DNA of 64,000 nucleotides from Coix lacryma-jobi var. lacryma-jobi. Taxonomy: Eukaryota > Streptophyta > Magnoliopsida > Poales > Poaceae. Shown here piece after piece: positions 35,513 through 47,347 of the stretch. Location of the stretch: NCBI GenBank assembly GCA_009763385.1, contig CM019824.1, forward strand, positions 146,451,705 through 146,515,704, written 5' to 3'. The notes under the pieces were generated by a model. It worked only from the letters and a program-made list of their open reading frames with translations. It was not told where the DNA came from and searched no databases. Each line of letters begins with the position of its first letter. The first letter of the stretch is position 1. The translations under genes were made by a program, and so were the position numbers.

Positions 35513-37773
35513 AGCTCCCCCACACTTAGCCCTTTGCTCGTCCTCGAGTAAAGATTAGGACTAAGATGGGTCATCTCTCTGATATGTAACCTGCATACAA
35601 GTTATTCCAAGCTTCACCTGCACTTATGAACTCTGAAGTGTCTACCATGATATCTTGGGTGATTGAAAAATGGAACAACATGGATTCAAATCCCCTTGCA
35701 TCAATCAATTCAGAAACTTGGGTTTTCATTTTGAAAATGTAAACCATAGCTTAGCTCCTCAAATGATTCTCTCAAATGGCTCACTTATGTGTTTGGTTCC
35801 TCACCAAGGCATACCAAAGTGTTGCCTTCTTTCTTTCCTATTCCTAAAAAGCTTTTGTGGAGTTTGGGTAGGTAAAGATATGAAGGCATACTTACTCCGC
35901 ATATTTTGCTAAGTCAAATCTCGGATCCGAGGAGAAAGATGCCATACCCTTAGATCAAGAAGTGCAAGTGTGGGGAATATATATGTATATATATTTTTTT
36001 GAACTCCTTTGTCATGCTTCTCTCTCCCCCCTTTTTTTAGAAACTTATGAAAATATGGGCTATCTTTATTATTATTTTTTTTAGAGAGAGGCGGGCATCG
36101 AAGTACCCATTGTTTTCTCATTTGGACACTTGTCCATTTTTTTCTGCTCTCTCATTTTTTGGCACATGCTTCTTTGGCATGGCATCTTTTCTCTTTTCTT
36201 CATGCTTTTTGGCATGGGATTATTTTTTCATAGCCCATATTTTGCAAAAGTAAAAAGGAATTTTGGGAAGAGAGGTTCATAACACAAGTGGTGGAGTTTT
36301 TATTTTGGTGGAATGGAAAGGCATGTTTTTGCGTAACTCTTAGTGCAAGAGTTAGCATTTTTTTTATGTGGGTGTACGTGAATCTTGATCTTAGGGGCAT
36401 GATAAGTTTCTCAACAAGGCATCAACAAGACTTGACAAAACTCAATGCAGTAGTAAGTTGCAAGTATTTGGAGGTTTTAAAATCTAACACTAGATATGGC
36501 TTTGGTAGGAATTTTCATATCATTGAGGAGCATGCTATTTGAACTTTGTTTTTGTAAAATAAATCCCAAGTTCTTCACATGAAAGAGCAAGGTTCATTTT
36601 CATCCTACTATATCTCATATTTCAATTACTTAGATAGCATGGGATCCCTATGAAATGTGTTCACAAGTTATAGGAATATTAGCAAGGAATAAAGAGTATG
36701 CAAATTTTATCAAAGGATAACTTGGAGATGACATGTCAAAAGTTTTGTCTTTTTAATTTGTTTAGTTTTAATCTTCAAAACATGGGAGATGTGAGGATAG
36801 AGTTTTGCACAAACCATCGTTTGAAGATGAAGGAGTTTACGATGAGTTAGAAATGATTTGACCAACCCGGAAGTTAAGTCAATCCATTCTAAAACCTTTT
36901 ACCTTGTCCTTCTCCATGTTGGGTTTCTCGATGTTGTGCAAAGTGTTGGGGAGATCTCAATTGTGTGAAAGGTTATACTTGGGAGATCTCCCCCACACTT
37001 ATTCTTGTACCTGTTTATTGAAACAAAACAAAAGAAACAACAAGAAAGGCTCTACCAGTTTGAAAACTGGGAAGGCTCAATTTTATTATGAAAAACCTTT
37101 TTTTTTTATCATTTAGGAAAACTCTCTCTTTTTTTAAGCAGAACTCAAACAAGGCTAAGATAAGTTTTGCTATAAAGTGCTAGCCTTGGTTCATCTCCAT
37201 TAAAGATTACTTCTTTTGTTTATGCAAACAACTTAGGTTCATTAATCAAAATCTAATGCCATGTCAAATTTTGATTAAAGAAGGTCATTTTAACCTAAGC
37301 ACCATGCTTAATTTAAAAAAAACCAATGGATGTACCGGATCCAGTATACCCAAACTAGAGCAGCCGTCATAAACAATAAGAAGCATGAATTTGTATGGTC
37401 TAGTAAACTTATGGAGATAAATATGAGTAAGGCATTTGATGATTTTTTTTGAAGCTCTTCATGCTCTCTTACATCGTATGTACCCTTGTTCTTCTTGATC
37501 ATGTTCCGAAAAGGGTTAACAACCAAGAATACCCGAAGGTGCACACTAACTAGATAGCATGATCTTATTTTTATTAAAAGAATTTTTTTTAATGATAGTA
37601 ATAAAAGAAATATAAAGCTATTTTTTTAAATCATTAAATAAATATTTTTTTTAGGATAATCTGGGGTATCTCCCGGCAGTGCTTAAGTTATAGTCTTAAG
37701 CTTGACCTTGGGAACTTCATCTTGCAGCCTACAGTGCTGGTGTAAATCCCAGTTCACCACCAAGTATTTGGCA
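35513..37773 (-). other. Non-coding 3' region of the Asp-type element
   Basis: Between the gag end and the PPT (35513-35535, minus strand AGTGTGGGGGAGCT) lie 2.2 kb of AT-rich DNA with no frame longer than about 85 codons. In an autonomous element the pol genes would be here; they are absent rather than decayed. Confidence 0.7.
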
Positions 37774-39705
37774 TTAACACTCAAGCTGCAAGGTTAGCAC
37801 CACCATGCATCTACGGGATTTGCAATGTTTGTGATAAACATAAGCATCCACAACCATTCTCTTAAAGAGTTTGACAACGAGAATCAAGAGAAGGTTGTGA
37901 TCCTCATAGAAGCATGTGGTTTGAAGCAAAACGAACTCTAGAGAACCTAAAAGTGAGCACCTGTCGTGAGGGATCTCAAAAGAGAAGTTATCATGCTCAT
38001 TAACAGATTCTTGCTTGGTTTCTAGAGTTGTTGCTTCACACATGTCCATGGCATGAATGTTTTTGCACTGGAAAGATATATCATGAAGGACGAACGTTGA
38101 ATCTTGACTGCTGTCAAGAACAACATTATGATGGCCAGAGGGACATGGAGTAAGCTCGAGCAAGGATGGTAGTGGACGTATCGTTTCACAAGGATGAGAG
38201 GGAAACTCAAACGAAACGCACGGAGCTATGCATTTTACCACCTCGCATGAGTTAGCGTTGGGCTGCTCCTTCGCCTTTGGATTTTCGGAACTAGCGATAG
38301 ACTCAGCGGAAGTGGTTGTTCCCAACTTTTCATCAAGGCTCCCATGGAATGGTTTCTCTATGGAAAGTTTTTCGAAAGGGTGGCCTAACAGAAGTTCGAA
38401 TTCGACGATGTCGTAGATATGAAAATCTAGGTGAACCACGTTTTTGTTTATTTCAAAAGGCACGGCCCTAGCAACTCCACAACACTCCCAGAGAAACCCT
38501 GGCGGACCTTCAAAGAGTTTGTCGGTCGGGATTAGCGGAGTGTTACCCAAAAGAGATTCCGCTAAGAATTTTGACATGATATTTGTTCCGACCGATGGGT
38601 TGTGAAGAGCATCGACAATTGTTCCCCTAAATGTGCAAGATATGGTCGTGGAGGGTGAAAGAATCCGAATTACATCAGAATAACGTTTCACCTCCACTAA
38701 CAATTCTTTTGATGGCTCTATTTTAGGGGACACTTCATATGTCGAGCATTTTTCGTACCTACGAAGGTTCGTGATTCTGTCATAATCCTCGAATTCAATT
38801 GCAAACTCCGAAGGATAAAGCATTATCGGTGTTTGCAGCTCGGGTGAGGGCTCAAAAGTCGAATCTATGTATGGAAAAGTTGTTGATTCGATTGATGAGG
38901 GCTCCTCAAAACTTGACATGCCCTTGTTTTGGAGAGGTTTTGGTTCTACAACGGGAGAAGTGTGCTTCTCTAGGAAGTTATCAAGGATTTTTCTCTGTTC
39001 CGTTGTAGATTTGCTTGAAAACGACCCTCCAGCAGCCCTGTCAAGGACTGGGGTAGCATCTTCATCTAGACCCGTAGAAAAGAGATGCAATTGCACGCTC
39101 TCGGGTAAAGACATGTTTGGGCTAGCATGTAGTATCGTCAAATACCTGGCCCAGGCTGCACCTATAGACTCCTCATCTTGCTCGAAATGGAGGATTTCCT
39201 TTGGTATAGAGGTGATACGGGATCTAGGGAAGAATGCAAGATAAAACTTGTTTTTAAGTTCTTCCCAATCCCCATTCACACTTTCTACGACATTAGCGTA
39301 CCATTGTTTCGCCTCCCCATTGAGGGAAGACGAAAACAATTTCCACTTAATCGTTTCTTTTGTCATGCCTGGGATGCTTAGGCATGAGCAAATTTCCTCA
39401 AGATCTAGCAAGTGGTTAAAAGAATCTTCATTATGAAAACCAGAGAAGTGTAGTGCCCGAGCTATGGATTTTAAATAAGGGTGGAGTCCATCATTGGATG
39501 AAAGTTTTGGAGAAGGTTTTGGCTCAACGAACTCCCCCTTTGAAGCGGACGGATTTTGAATTGGAGTGGTTGGCTTCATGATAGAAAAGGTAAAAAGAAA
39601 ATATTTTTGGTTTTTATAAAAAGGGATACAGATACGAGGATGAACTAGGTTTGAAGAAAATAGGAACCGTTCCACGGCAACGGCGCCAGAAATGCTTGTT
39701 GACAC
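37774..39705 (-). CDS. Gag-like polyprotein with protease remnant
   Basis: A single 643-codon frame. A retrotransposon gag domain lies at about residues 75-190 (KWKLFSSSLNGEAKQWYANV, LKNKFYLAFFPRSRI). Around residues 370-440 a protease-like segment is visible (NPSVGTNIMSKFLAESLLG and FHIYDIVEFELLLGHPF), but the D-T/S-G catalytic triplet is missing. I see no zinc knuckle. The frame is intact although it lacks pol, as expected if the element moves with proteins supplied by others. The first Met given lies inside the primer-site region; the real start is more likely the later Met in FSIMKPTTP (about residue 43). Confidence 0.8.
   Translation of the reverse strand: MSTSISGAVAVERFLFSSNLVHPRICIPFYKNQKYFLFTFSIMKPTTPIQNPSASKGEFVEPKPSPKLSSNDGLHPYLKSIARALHFSGFHNEDSFNHLLDLEEICSCLSIPGMTKETIKWKLFSSSLNGEAKQWYANVVESVNGDWEELKNKFYLAFFPRSRITSIPKEILHFEQDEESIGAAWARYLTILHASPNMSLPESVQLHLFSTGLDEDATPVLDRAAGGSFSSKSTTEQRKILDNFLEKHTSPVVEPKPLQNKGMSSFEEPSSIESTTFPYIDSTFEPSPELQTPIMLYPSEFAIEFEDYDRITNLRRYEKCSTYEVSPKIEPSKELLVEVKRYSDVIRILSPSTTISCTFRGTIVDALHNPSVGTNIMSKFLAESLLGNTPLIPTDKLFEGPPGFLWECCGVARAVPFEINKNVVHLDFHIYDIVEFELLLGHPFEKLSIEKPFHGSLDEKLGTTTSAESIASSENPKAKEQPNANSCEVVKCIAPCVSFEFPSHPCETIRPLPSLLELTPCPSGHHNVVLDSSQDSTFVLHDISFQCKNIHAMDMCEATTLETKQESVNEHDNFSFEIPHDRCSLLGSLEFVLLQTTCFYEDHNLLLILVVKLFKRMVVDAYVYHKHCKSRRCMVVLTLQLEC
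39671..39688 (-). other. Functional primer-binding site (tRNA-Asp type)
   Basis: The minus strand reads TGGCGCCGTTGCCGTGGA, eight bases inside the LTR edge defined by the target duplication. Two near-identical copies lie farther out, inside the LTR. One base differs from the TGGCGCCGTTGCCGGGGA form present in those copies. Confidence 0.75.
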
Positions 39706-39841
39706 TTACTAACGTCGTTACTAAGAATGAACCTTACGATCCATCCCCGGCAACGGCGCCAGAAATGCTTGTTGACACTTACTAACGTCGTTACTAAGAA
39801 TGGACCTTACGATCCATCCCCGGCAACGGCGCCAGAAATGC
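39696..39841 (-). repeat. Two 73-bp primer-site units inside the 5' LTR
   Basis: Units at 39696-39768 and 39769-39841 each hold a complete primer-site copy plus about 55 bp ending in GTGTCAACA on the minus strand. The same pair is at 33915-34060 by the other LTR. One substitution (gaatgaacc against gaatggacc) marks the inner unit. Confidence 0.9.
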
Positions 39842-41285
39842 TTGTTGGTATTTCTTAGCGTAAGCAGAAGAATCCGCCAGCGCACGGAATTACCGTTGTA
39901 GCACTTCACCCGGTGGTATTCAGGGTATCGTATTTCCACGAGGAATGGAGGTATTTCTTCTATCTAGTTCGTCCAAGGACAACACAAGGGTAGAGAAGGA
40001 GAAGGGAATAGAGACGGATCGCTAAAGCTTTACTGTCTAAAGATAGATAAACGTTACTTCTACTTGTTCACTTCGGGCACCGGCTTATACCTGGTCTGCC
40101 AGGTAACTCCGGCCTTTGTGTAGCTCTACGCCGTAACCGAACGTGGGGAAAACTAAGGGCAAACAGGGCTGTCACCACCTGCCGCCAATCCCTCACCCGT
40201 GGATTACGAGGCAAATGAAGGTGAACCCTAGCCTAGACACCACGTCTACGCTATTGATCACTACTCTAGCGTTGCGCAGGAACCCCTCCAAATGATTCAG
40301 AGGTTCCTCTACTAGAGTATCCGCTACGAGAACGGACGACGAACCCGCAAACAAGAAGAGATAAATCTTATCTAATCAAAAGAACAATAATACTGTAGAA
40401 ACCACGAACACTTACTATGTATGGATCCCGATGTGGGTACAAGGTAAGGGCTCATCGAGGTACAAGCTCGGGGAGAGACCGACAAGCCCGGTACTTCTCC
40501 GCTCTCTTCCCTCACATCTCACTCTCCAACTCTAGAAAGCTACTAGGGCATGGCCCTAAGGAGTGGGGATCTACTCAAGAGAGAGGTGCTCTTCTATTCC
40601 TTTGTGTGTTGTTGTTTTGGCCTCCCCTCCTCCTCTCCTTATATAGGTGCTTTAGGTCGGTTTAGGAGGGACTTCGCTGCAAAAATCACCCGGAACCGCC
40701 TTAGGGAGGAGTTAATGCACCGCCTCAACAAAATTGGGCTGAAACCGTCGTTTTGGGGGGGCGGTCGACCCAGGGGGCGGCTGCCCCCTGGCTGGGCCCC
40801 CATGGGCTGGGCCAAAGCTCATTTGGCCTGAAATGTCGTGCTGGGTCTGAATCTGGTTGAAGTTTGATGCACTTCTATATGGGCTTTTTGTGTCCTTGTT
40901 CATTTTGCGCATTTCGGCGTGTTAGATTGCGCCTTTTTGGTTGTTATCCACCTGTATGCATGTTTATGGTCTGCAAAACATAACTTTGCACTACATGTGG
41001 AACTTGGTTAGCAATAAATGTATATATATGAGTAAAATGCATGCTTCTTATTCCCTGGATTGCACGGTAGGTGGGCCACTTGGTATTTGTGTTGCATAAT
41101 GATGTTTTATGCATTATTTTCCTTGCCTTTATATGCATTTCCATCGATGTATGCCTGTAAGCGAATAATCACCAAAACTCGTGGAATGCATTAGTGTAAA
41201 GCCCTATTCACTAGTCTTGGGAATATTTTTATATATTTTTATAATGAAGTTGGTGGTATAAAATATGAGTTAAGGACCACCAACA
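39697..41285 (-). repeat. 5' LTR of the Asp-type element
   Basis: Length 1589 bp, pairing with 33916-35512. The minus-strand TATA box TATATAAGG lies at about 40637-40645. Confidence 0.88.
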
Positions 41286-41382
41286 GTTGTCTTTAATGGA
41301 TATTCAATGAACATATAATAAATCATGGATACAATAGAAATATCATCATCTCTATGACTACCTCTAGGGCATATTCCTAACA

Positions 41383-44300
41383 GTCTCCCACTTGCACTAG
41401 AGTTAATCTTTTAGATATCTAATACCCATAGACCTCACATGCTCCTAATGCTTAGGCTGTGGAAGAGCCTTTGTCAAAGGATCTGCTATATTCAAATCCA
41501 TATATATTTTGCACATCTTAATTTCATCTCTTTTAATGAAGTCTCGAATGAGGTGAAATTTTCGCATTACATGTTTGTTCTTCTGGTGATTCCTTGGCTC
41601 CTTAGCCTACGCGATCACCCATTGCTATCATAATATAGAGACAATGGGTTGGACGTACTTGGAAACACACCAAGATCAATGAGGAACCTCCTCATCCAAA
41701 CACCTTCCTTTGCAGCTCCACTAGCTGCAATGTACTCGGCTTCTGCTGTAGAATCGGACACGGTCTCCTGCTTGGAACTTTTCCAACTGACTGCACCACC
41801 ATTTATTGTGAACACAAAACCTGATTGAGATTGTGAATCATCTGTGTCAGTTTGGAAGCTAGCATCGGTGTAACCATTTACAACGAGCTCCTCCTCACCT
41901 CCATAGATTAGGAACACATCTTTAGTCCTTCTCAAGTACTTAAGGATATTTTTAACAAGTGTCCAGTGCCTCTCACCTAGATTAGCTTGATATCTGCTCG
42001 CAACACTTAGAGCATATGAGACATCCGGGCGTGTACATATCATGACATACATGATGGAACCAATGGCTGAAGCATATAGAACCTTACTCATGCGCTCTCG
42101 CTCATCAGATGCCGAAGGAGACTGTTTCTCGCTAAAGCGCATGCCATGTGACATAGGCAAGAACCATTTCTTGGTCTGTTCCATGTTGAACCGCTTCAAC
42201 ACCTTGTCAATGTACATTTCTTGGCTTAATCCTATTAGCCTCTTTGACCTATCTCTATAGATCTTAATGCCCATAATATATGTTGCTTCTCCTAAATCTT
42301 TCATAGAAAAACTGTTATAAAGTGAAGTCTTTACGGTTTGCAACATTGGAATGTCATTCCCAATCAACAGTATGTCATCTACATACAAGATTAGAAACAC
42401 AACAGCGCTCCCACTTTCCTTCTTGTAAACACAAGGTTCTTCTTCACTTTGACGGAAGCCAAACCCTTTGACCACCTCATCAAAACGAATATTCTAACTC
42501 CGAGATGCTTGCTTTAACCCATAAATAGATTTCTTAAACTTGCATATTTTTCCAGCATTGCTAGGATCAACAAAACCTTCTGGTTGTACCATATACACGT
42601 CCTCTTCCAAATTTCCATTTAGAAAGGTTGTTTTAACATCCATCTGCCATATCTCATAGTCATAATAGGCAACAATTGCTAGAATGATCCGGATAGATTT
42701 AAGCATCGCTACCGGCGAGAAAGTCTCGTCATAGTCAACTCCTTGAACTTGCCGAAAACCTTTTGCGACAAGTCGAGCTTTATAAACTTGGACGTTTCCA
42801 TCCATATCCCTTTTCTTTTTATAAATCCATTTGCACTCTATGGGTCTTACCCCATTAGGCGGGTCAACCAAGTTCCAAACTTGATTGGCTCCCATGGAAT
42901 CTATCTCGGATCTCATGGTACTATGCCATTTTTCGGAATCTGGGTCCATCATTGCTTTGGCATAAGTTGCAGGTTCGTCATCATCTAACAATAACACATC
43001 CCCACGCAACTCACGGATTCTTGCCGACCTTCGTGGTTGGGGCGGAGTGTCTGTTGCCATAGGTAGCTCAACTTGTTCTGCTACATTAGCATCACTCGTG
43101 GAGTCAATCCATGTTGGCTCATCCTGAACTTCTTCAAGATACACCTTATGCCCTCTCTTGTCTCTTTTGAGAAACTCTTTCTCTAAGAAAACACCGTTTC
43201 AAGCAACAAACACTTTGCCCTCTGAGCGGTTGTAGAAGTAATACCCTAAAGTTTCCTTTGGGTATCCCACGAAAAAGCACTTGTCCGACTTGGGTGTTAG
43301 TTTATCTGATATAAGTCGTTTGACATAAACTTCACAACCCCAAATCTTTAGAAAAGATAAACTGGGACTCTTACCAGTCCACATCTCATATGGTGTCTTA
43401 ACTACGGACTTAGACGGTACACTATTTAATGTGAAAGCGGCTCTTTCTAGAGCGTATCCCCAAAACGATAAAGGAAGGTCCGACTGGCTCATCATAGACC
43501 GAACCATGTCTAACAGAGTTCAGTTACGTCGCTCGGACACATCGTTTCTCTGAGGCATTCCGGGTGGCGTAAGTTGTGGAACAATTCCGCAACTCTTAAG
43601 ATGATTGCTAAATTTGTGGCTCAAATATTCGCCTCCTCGATCAGATTGCAAGGCCTTAATTTTCTTGCCACATTGATTCTCTACCTCATTCTGAAATTCT
43701 TTGAACCTTTCAAATGTTTCAGATTTATGCTTCATTAGATAGACATAGCCATATCTGCTAAAATCATCAATGAAGGTTATGAAGTATTGAAATCCGCCTC
43801 TAGCTGTCGTACTCATTGGTCCACATACATCAGTATGTACAAGTTCCAACAAGTTAGTCGCCCTCTCAGGAAAACTTGTGAAAGGCGACTTGGTCATTTT
43901 GCCCAGCAAACAAGCCTCACATGTCTCGTATGATTCAAAATCAAACGAAGTTAGAAACCCATCAGCATGGAGCCTCTTCATGCGATTCTCACTTATATGA
44001 CCCAAACGACAATGCCACATATAGGTAGGACTTAACTCATTAAACCGAGGCCTTTTAGCAGTAATATTACAGATAGACATAGGTGCATCATCAAGATTTA
44101 AAATAAACAACCCATTCACAATGGATGCAAAAGCCACAAACATATCATTCTTAGAGATTACACAACCATTGTCTTTACTCACAAATGAATAGCCATCCTT
44201 CATCAAACATGAAGGTGACACAATGTTTCGACTTAAACTTGGAACAAAATAACAATTATTCAACTCCAAAATAAATCCTGATGGGAGGTGCAGTTGCATC

Positions 44301-45215
44301 GTCCCGACGTTCAACGCAACAACTCTTGCATTATTGCCCACGCGGAAATCAACCTCCCCTTTTTCAACGCTTCTACCTCTTATCATTCCCTGCATCGTAT
44401 GGCAAATATGAGCAACCGAGCCAGTATCAAATACCCAAGAATTAATATAAGAGTTAGCGAGGAAAATATCTATAATATAAACAACAAGTGTATGAGCAGC
44501 GGGAGTACCTTTACCACCGCCATCCTTCTTCAAGGATGCTAAGTACACCTTGCAGTTTCTCTTTCCGTGACCTTTCCCCTTACAGTGGAAGCACTCAGAA
44601 TCAGCAGTTGGTCCAGCAGCGTCAGGCGCAGGAGGGTTTGGCTTAGAGATAACATCTTTGGCCTTGCCCTTGCCCTTCCTATTCTTCCAAAAGTTGCCCT
44701 TCCTTTTAAAGTTAGGCTTGTTTTGGATTGCCATCACATGGCTGCTGCCAGCACCTTTCTTGATGTCTGCCTCTGCTGTCTTAAGCATGCCACATAGCTC
44801 ATTCAAGCCCCTCTCCGCACCATGCATATGGTAGTTCGAGATGAAGTTCCCATAGCTAGGTGGGAGACAAGAGAGAATGAAGTCAGTATCCAGTTCTGGA
44901 CCAATTGGGAAGCCTAGCTTCTCCAACCTCTGAGTGTAACCAACCATCTTGATCACATGTGGTCCAACTGCTGCACCCTCTGCTAACTTAGTCTCAGCAA
45001 GAGACTTAGAAACATTGAACCTTTTAGTTCTAGCCTGAGTCTGGAACATCTCATCTAGCGCTACGATCATATCGTAGGCTGTATGGTTATTATCAAACTG
45101 CATCTGCAGATCTGGTTCCATGCTAGCAAGCATCAGGCATCCCACTTTAAGATCAACATCACATGCTTTCTTGTAAGCGGGTTTCTTCGTAGCAGGTGCA
45201 TTATCAGCAGGTTCA
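41383..45215 (-). pseudogene. Copia gag-pol with in-frame stops
   Basis: Order along the minus strand: gag (UBN2-type, from 45215) with zinc knuckle C-FH-C-KGKG-H-GKRN-C; protease with WVFDTGSVAHIC; pre-integrase domain (MWHCRLGHISENRM); integrase core (LELVHTDVCGPM, FITFIDDFSRYGYVYLM); reverse transcriptase (KCKWIYKKKRDMDG, QMDVKTTFLNGNLEEDVYM, YVDDILLIGND); RNase H (SWKSSKQETVSDSTAEAEYIAAS). Stops interrupt it near 43518, 43197, 42492 and 41614. Integrase before RT defines Ty1/Copia. The first ~60 codons of the open frame (above 45215) belong to the invading Gypsy LTR, not to gag. Confidence 0.92.
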
Positions 45216-45680
45216 TGTGGGGATATTACACCCGTATACCCCCATGGCATGATTTGGGCTCTCCTACAGACATGGCCCAACCAGAAGGCCTTGCGGCCCG
45301 CGACCAGGCCGTCGCAGCCGCCAAGGACTCTCCTAATGACTTGCTCGACAAGGAAGATCCGAATAGATAGACCCGGATTCCTTGCCAAAAGGAACCGATT
45401 GTAATCGGTTAGGATTCGGCAAGTTGTAACCCTGCTCCCCGGCTATATAAGGCGAGCAGGGACCCCCTCAAAACACATCTAATCACTCGATCTCATAATA
45501 CAAACCAGCCACCAGAACACAGGACGTTGGGTATTACGACTACTTGCCGGCCCGAACCTGTCTAAATCGTCATCTCTCGTCCCTGTGTTTACGCTTTGCA
45601 GACGTCTCGCACGCCTCCGCCGCTCAATCTACTACCTTGAGCATACCCCTCGGTAGACTATCGACCATATTCCGTCGACA
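45216..45680 (+). repeat. 5' LTR with TATA box and palindrome
   Basis: 465 bp, starting TG and ending CA. TATATAAGG lies at 45444-45452. A palindrome AACCGATT-GT-AATCGGTT lies at 45393-45410, about 34 bp upstream of the TATA box. The second LTR is outside the window, so the boundaries rest on termini and primer-site position. Confidence 0.7.
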
Positions 45681-45700
45681 GTTGGCGCGCCAGGTAGGGG
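45681..45700 (+). other. Primer-binding-site segment
   Basis: GTTGGCGCGCCAGGTAGGGG directly follows the LTR. The same segment follows the 5' LTR of the 46-61 kb element (minus strand, 60048-60067). The shared segment supports a common Tat lineage. Confidence 0.65.
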
Positions 45701-45750
45701 GTGTGTGCTACGACACCAAGATCTGACAAGCGGTTACTTTCCCTCGCTCC

Positions 45751-46058
45751 ATGGTTCTTCCGGAGTCAGGCACCACTTTTCAGATCGGATCTATGATCTG
45801 GACCGTGGGCGACCACGCTCCCGCTCCGAAAATCATGGAATTTGCGCAGCTCCCTGCGCCAGACGCTCTACCGCCCATCCGCAGCGTCATCAAGCTGACA
45901 CGCCGTCCGCCAAGAATCGTCCCTTGCGACGACCTGATCGAAGCCATCGACCGAGCCAACCAAGGACTTGCAGAATGCATTGACGCCATCGAGGTAGCTC
46001 GTATACAGCTTTCTGACCAATCTTGCCTTAGCAATTTTCAGGTACACCATTGGGAGTT
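45751..46058 (+). pseudogene. Gag N-terminus of the split Gypsy element
   Basis: ATG at 45751 gives MVLPESGTTFQIGSMIW and about 100 codons ending just at the insertion point. The frame continues after 61402 only for about 75 codons before a stop, while the main gag frame is shifted by one base. Either a small indel or a removed intron separates them. Confidence 0.55.
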
Positions 46059-47347
46059 TGTCGGTGTTTCGAACTCGGGGGTATGACACCAACGAGTAAT
46101 ATGATCGCGTGCTCTCTTCCTGGATGGTGATGTAAGATGACACAAGGATTTATCCTGGTTCAGGCAAAGAAGGCCCTACGTCCAGTGGGGGAGGAAGTTC
46201 TTGTATTACTTGCACCTAAGTGCTTGTACAGGGGCGAATACAATCTCAGTGAGCGTGGACCGGAGTCCGGACTCAAGCGTGTGTGTGTGTGTGGACTCAT
46301 GTATGAAAGCGTGTGCGTAACCGTGGACTCGCGTCTTGTCCCCTGCGCACGAAGGGCCCTGGCGTCCCCTTTTATAGAACAAGAGGAGGCCATAGTTTAC
46401 ACAGGATTGACATGTACAACGCTCGATATGGCGAAGGGTAGGAACTCTGTCTTGTCGAAGTCACTGCAGCCAACGTGGGTGTTGCTGTTGAGGCGTCCTT
46501 GATGCGTGGCCTCCATCCCAGGCGCAGACGTGGAGGCGTGGCGACGTGGAAGCCGTACAACACCCATCCCGGCATGTACAGGACACGGCGGGGTCCCTCC
46601 GGGTCTTGGGGTACCTGTCCTCCAATAGCATGAAAGCAGTCAGGACTCGAGGGGCGCAGGGCCGGCCTCGAGGTGGCGCCTACGGGAGGCTCGAGCCACC
46701 GCAGGTATGGGCAAGTCCCGGAACGCCCGGGCGTACAGCGGGATCCCAGGCCTCGGGGTGAAGCTCGAGCCTGCTACAGTGCGTGGTATGGCCGAACAGC
46801 GCTGTACTTGTGCCTTTTTGCCCATGCTTGTGGTGAAAACGAGGTTTGACTCTGGCTCCGGTTCACTGTGGCATACGCTGTGTACCGGAGGACGTGACCG
46901 GAGTAAGAGGACACATTAAATGCGCAATATGGGGCTAGGACGGAGCGCCAGCCCAAGGCCTGGCTCAGAGGGCTCGGGCGAGACGGAGAACGAGCGTTCG
47001 CCCGAGGCCTGGCTTGGAGGGCTCGGGTGAGCGGAGGTTGAGCTCCAGCTCGAGGCCTAGGGTGTGACGAGCCTCGAGGGATAGGCTATCATGTTGGAGG
47101 GGCTCGAGGTCCCCGCGCGGGGTCCCGAGGAGCGGTGCACAGCTGTAGCGGGTTCGAGGGGTAGGCTACCAGGAGGCGGTCGGTAAGGTTTTGGCAAGTC
47201 TAAGCTCCCTGGCGGTGGTCCAGCGTTGCAGGCTCCGAGGGGTTGGTTTCTTGGAAGGTTAGCCTAGCTGGGTTTATTAATTGGTGTTCTAGGTTTAACC
47301 TATTTGTTTGCGTTGATTGGGGGTACCCCTTTGGCGTTCCCCCGACA
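46059..47347 (-). repeat. 3' LTR of the Tat-like element
   Basis: 1289 bp. Plus-strand start TGTCGGTGTTTCG, end CCCCCGACA. Minus-strand TATAAAAGGGG lies at 46366-46376. A (TG)n run is at about 46279-46293. It lacks a ~47-bp duplicate present in the other LTR. Confidence 0.9.

Larger units (their letters stand above)
33916..41285 (-). mobile_element. Complete non-autonomous Gypsy element, Asp-tRNA primer type
   Basis: LTRs at 33916-35512 and 39697-41285 are nearly identical. The target duplication GTTGT is perfect (33911-33915, 41286-41290). A primer site TGGCGCCGTTGCCG (minus strand) and a PPT reading GTGTGGGGGAG set the minus orientation. The TGGCGCCGTTGCCGGGGA type, complementary to plant tRNA-Asp, is known from Athila and some Tat elements. 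The element encodes a gag-like protein with a protease remnant but no polymerase or integrase. It sits in the 3' LTR of the Copia element. Confidence 0.9.
31554..45215 (-). mobile_element. Decayed Ty1/Copia element, split by three insertions
   Basis: Internal coding DNA (41383-45215) runs on the minus strand and ends at PPT GCAAGTGGGAGAC, followed by the LTR start TGTTAGGAATATGCCC at 41382. The 3' LTR continues from 41291-41382 to 33910 and leftwards, interrupted by the element at 33916-41285 (GTTGT duplication) and the foldback element at 31691-32903. Its left edge is not certain; a TG start at about 31554 is a guess. The gag end is cut at 45215 by another Gypsy LTR, so the 5' LTR lies outside the window. 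Confidence 0.75.

Noticed and set aside
45216..45388. N-terminal ~58 codons of the Copia gag frame
   Set aside because: They are read from the invading Gypsy LTR and are joined to gag only by chance of frame.
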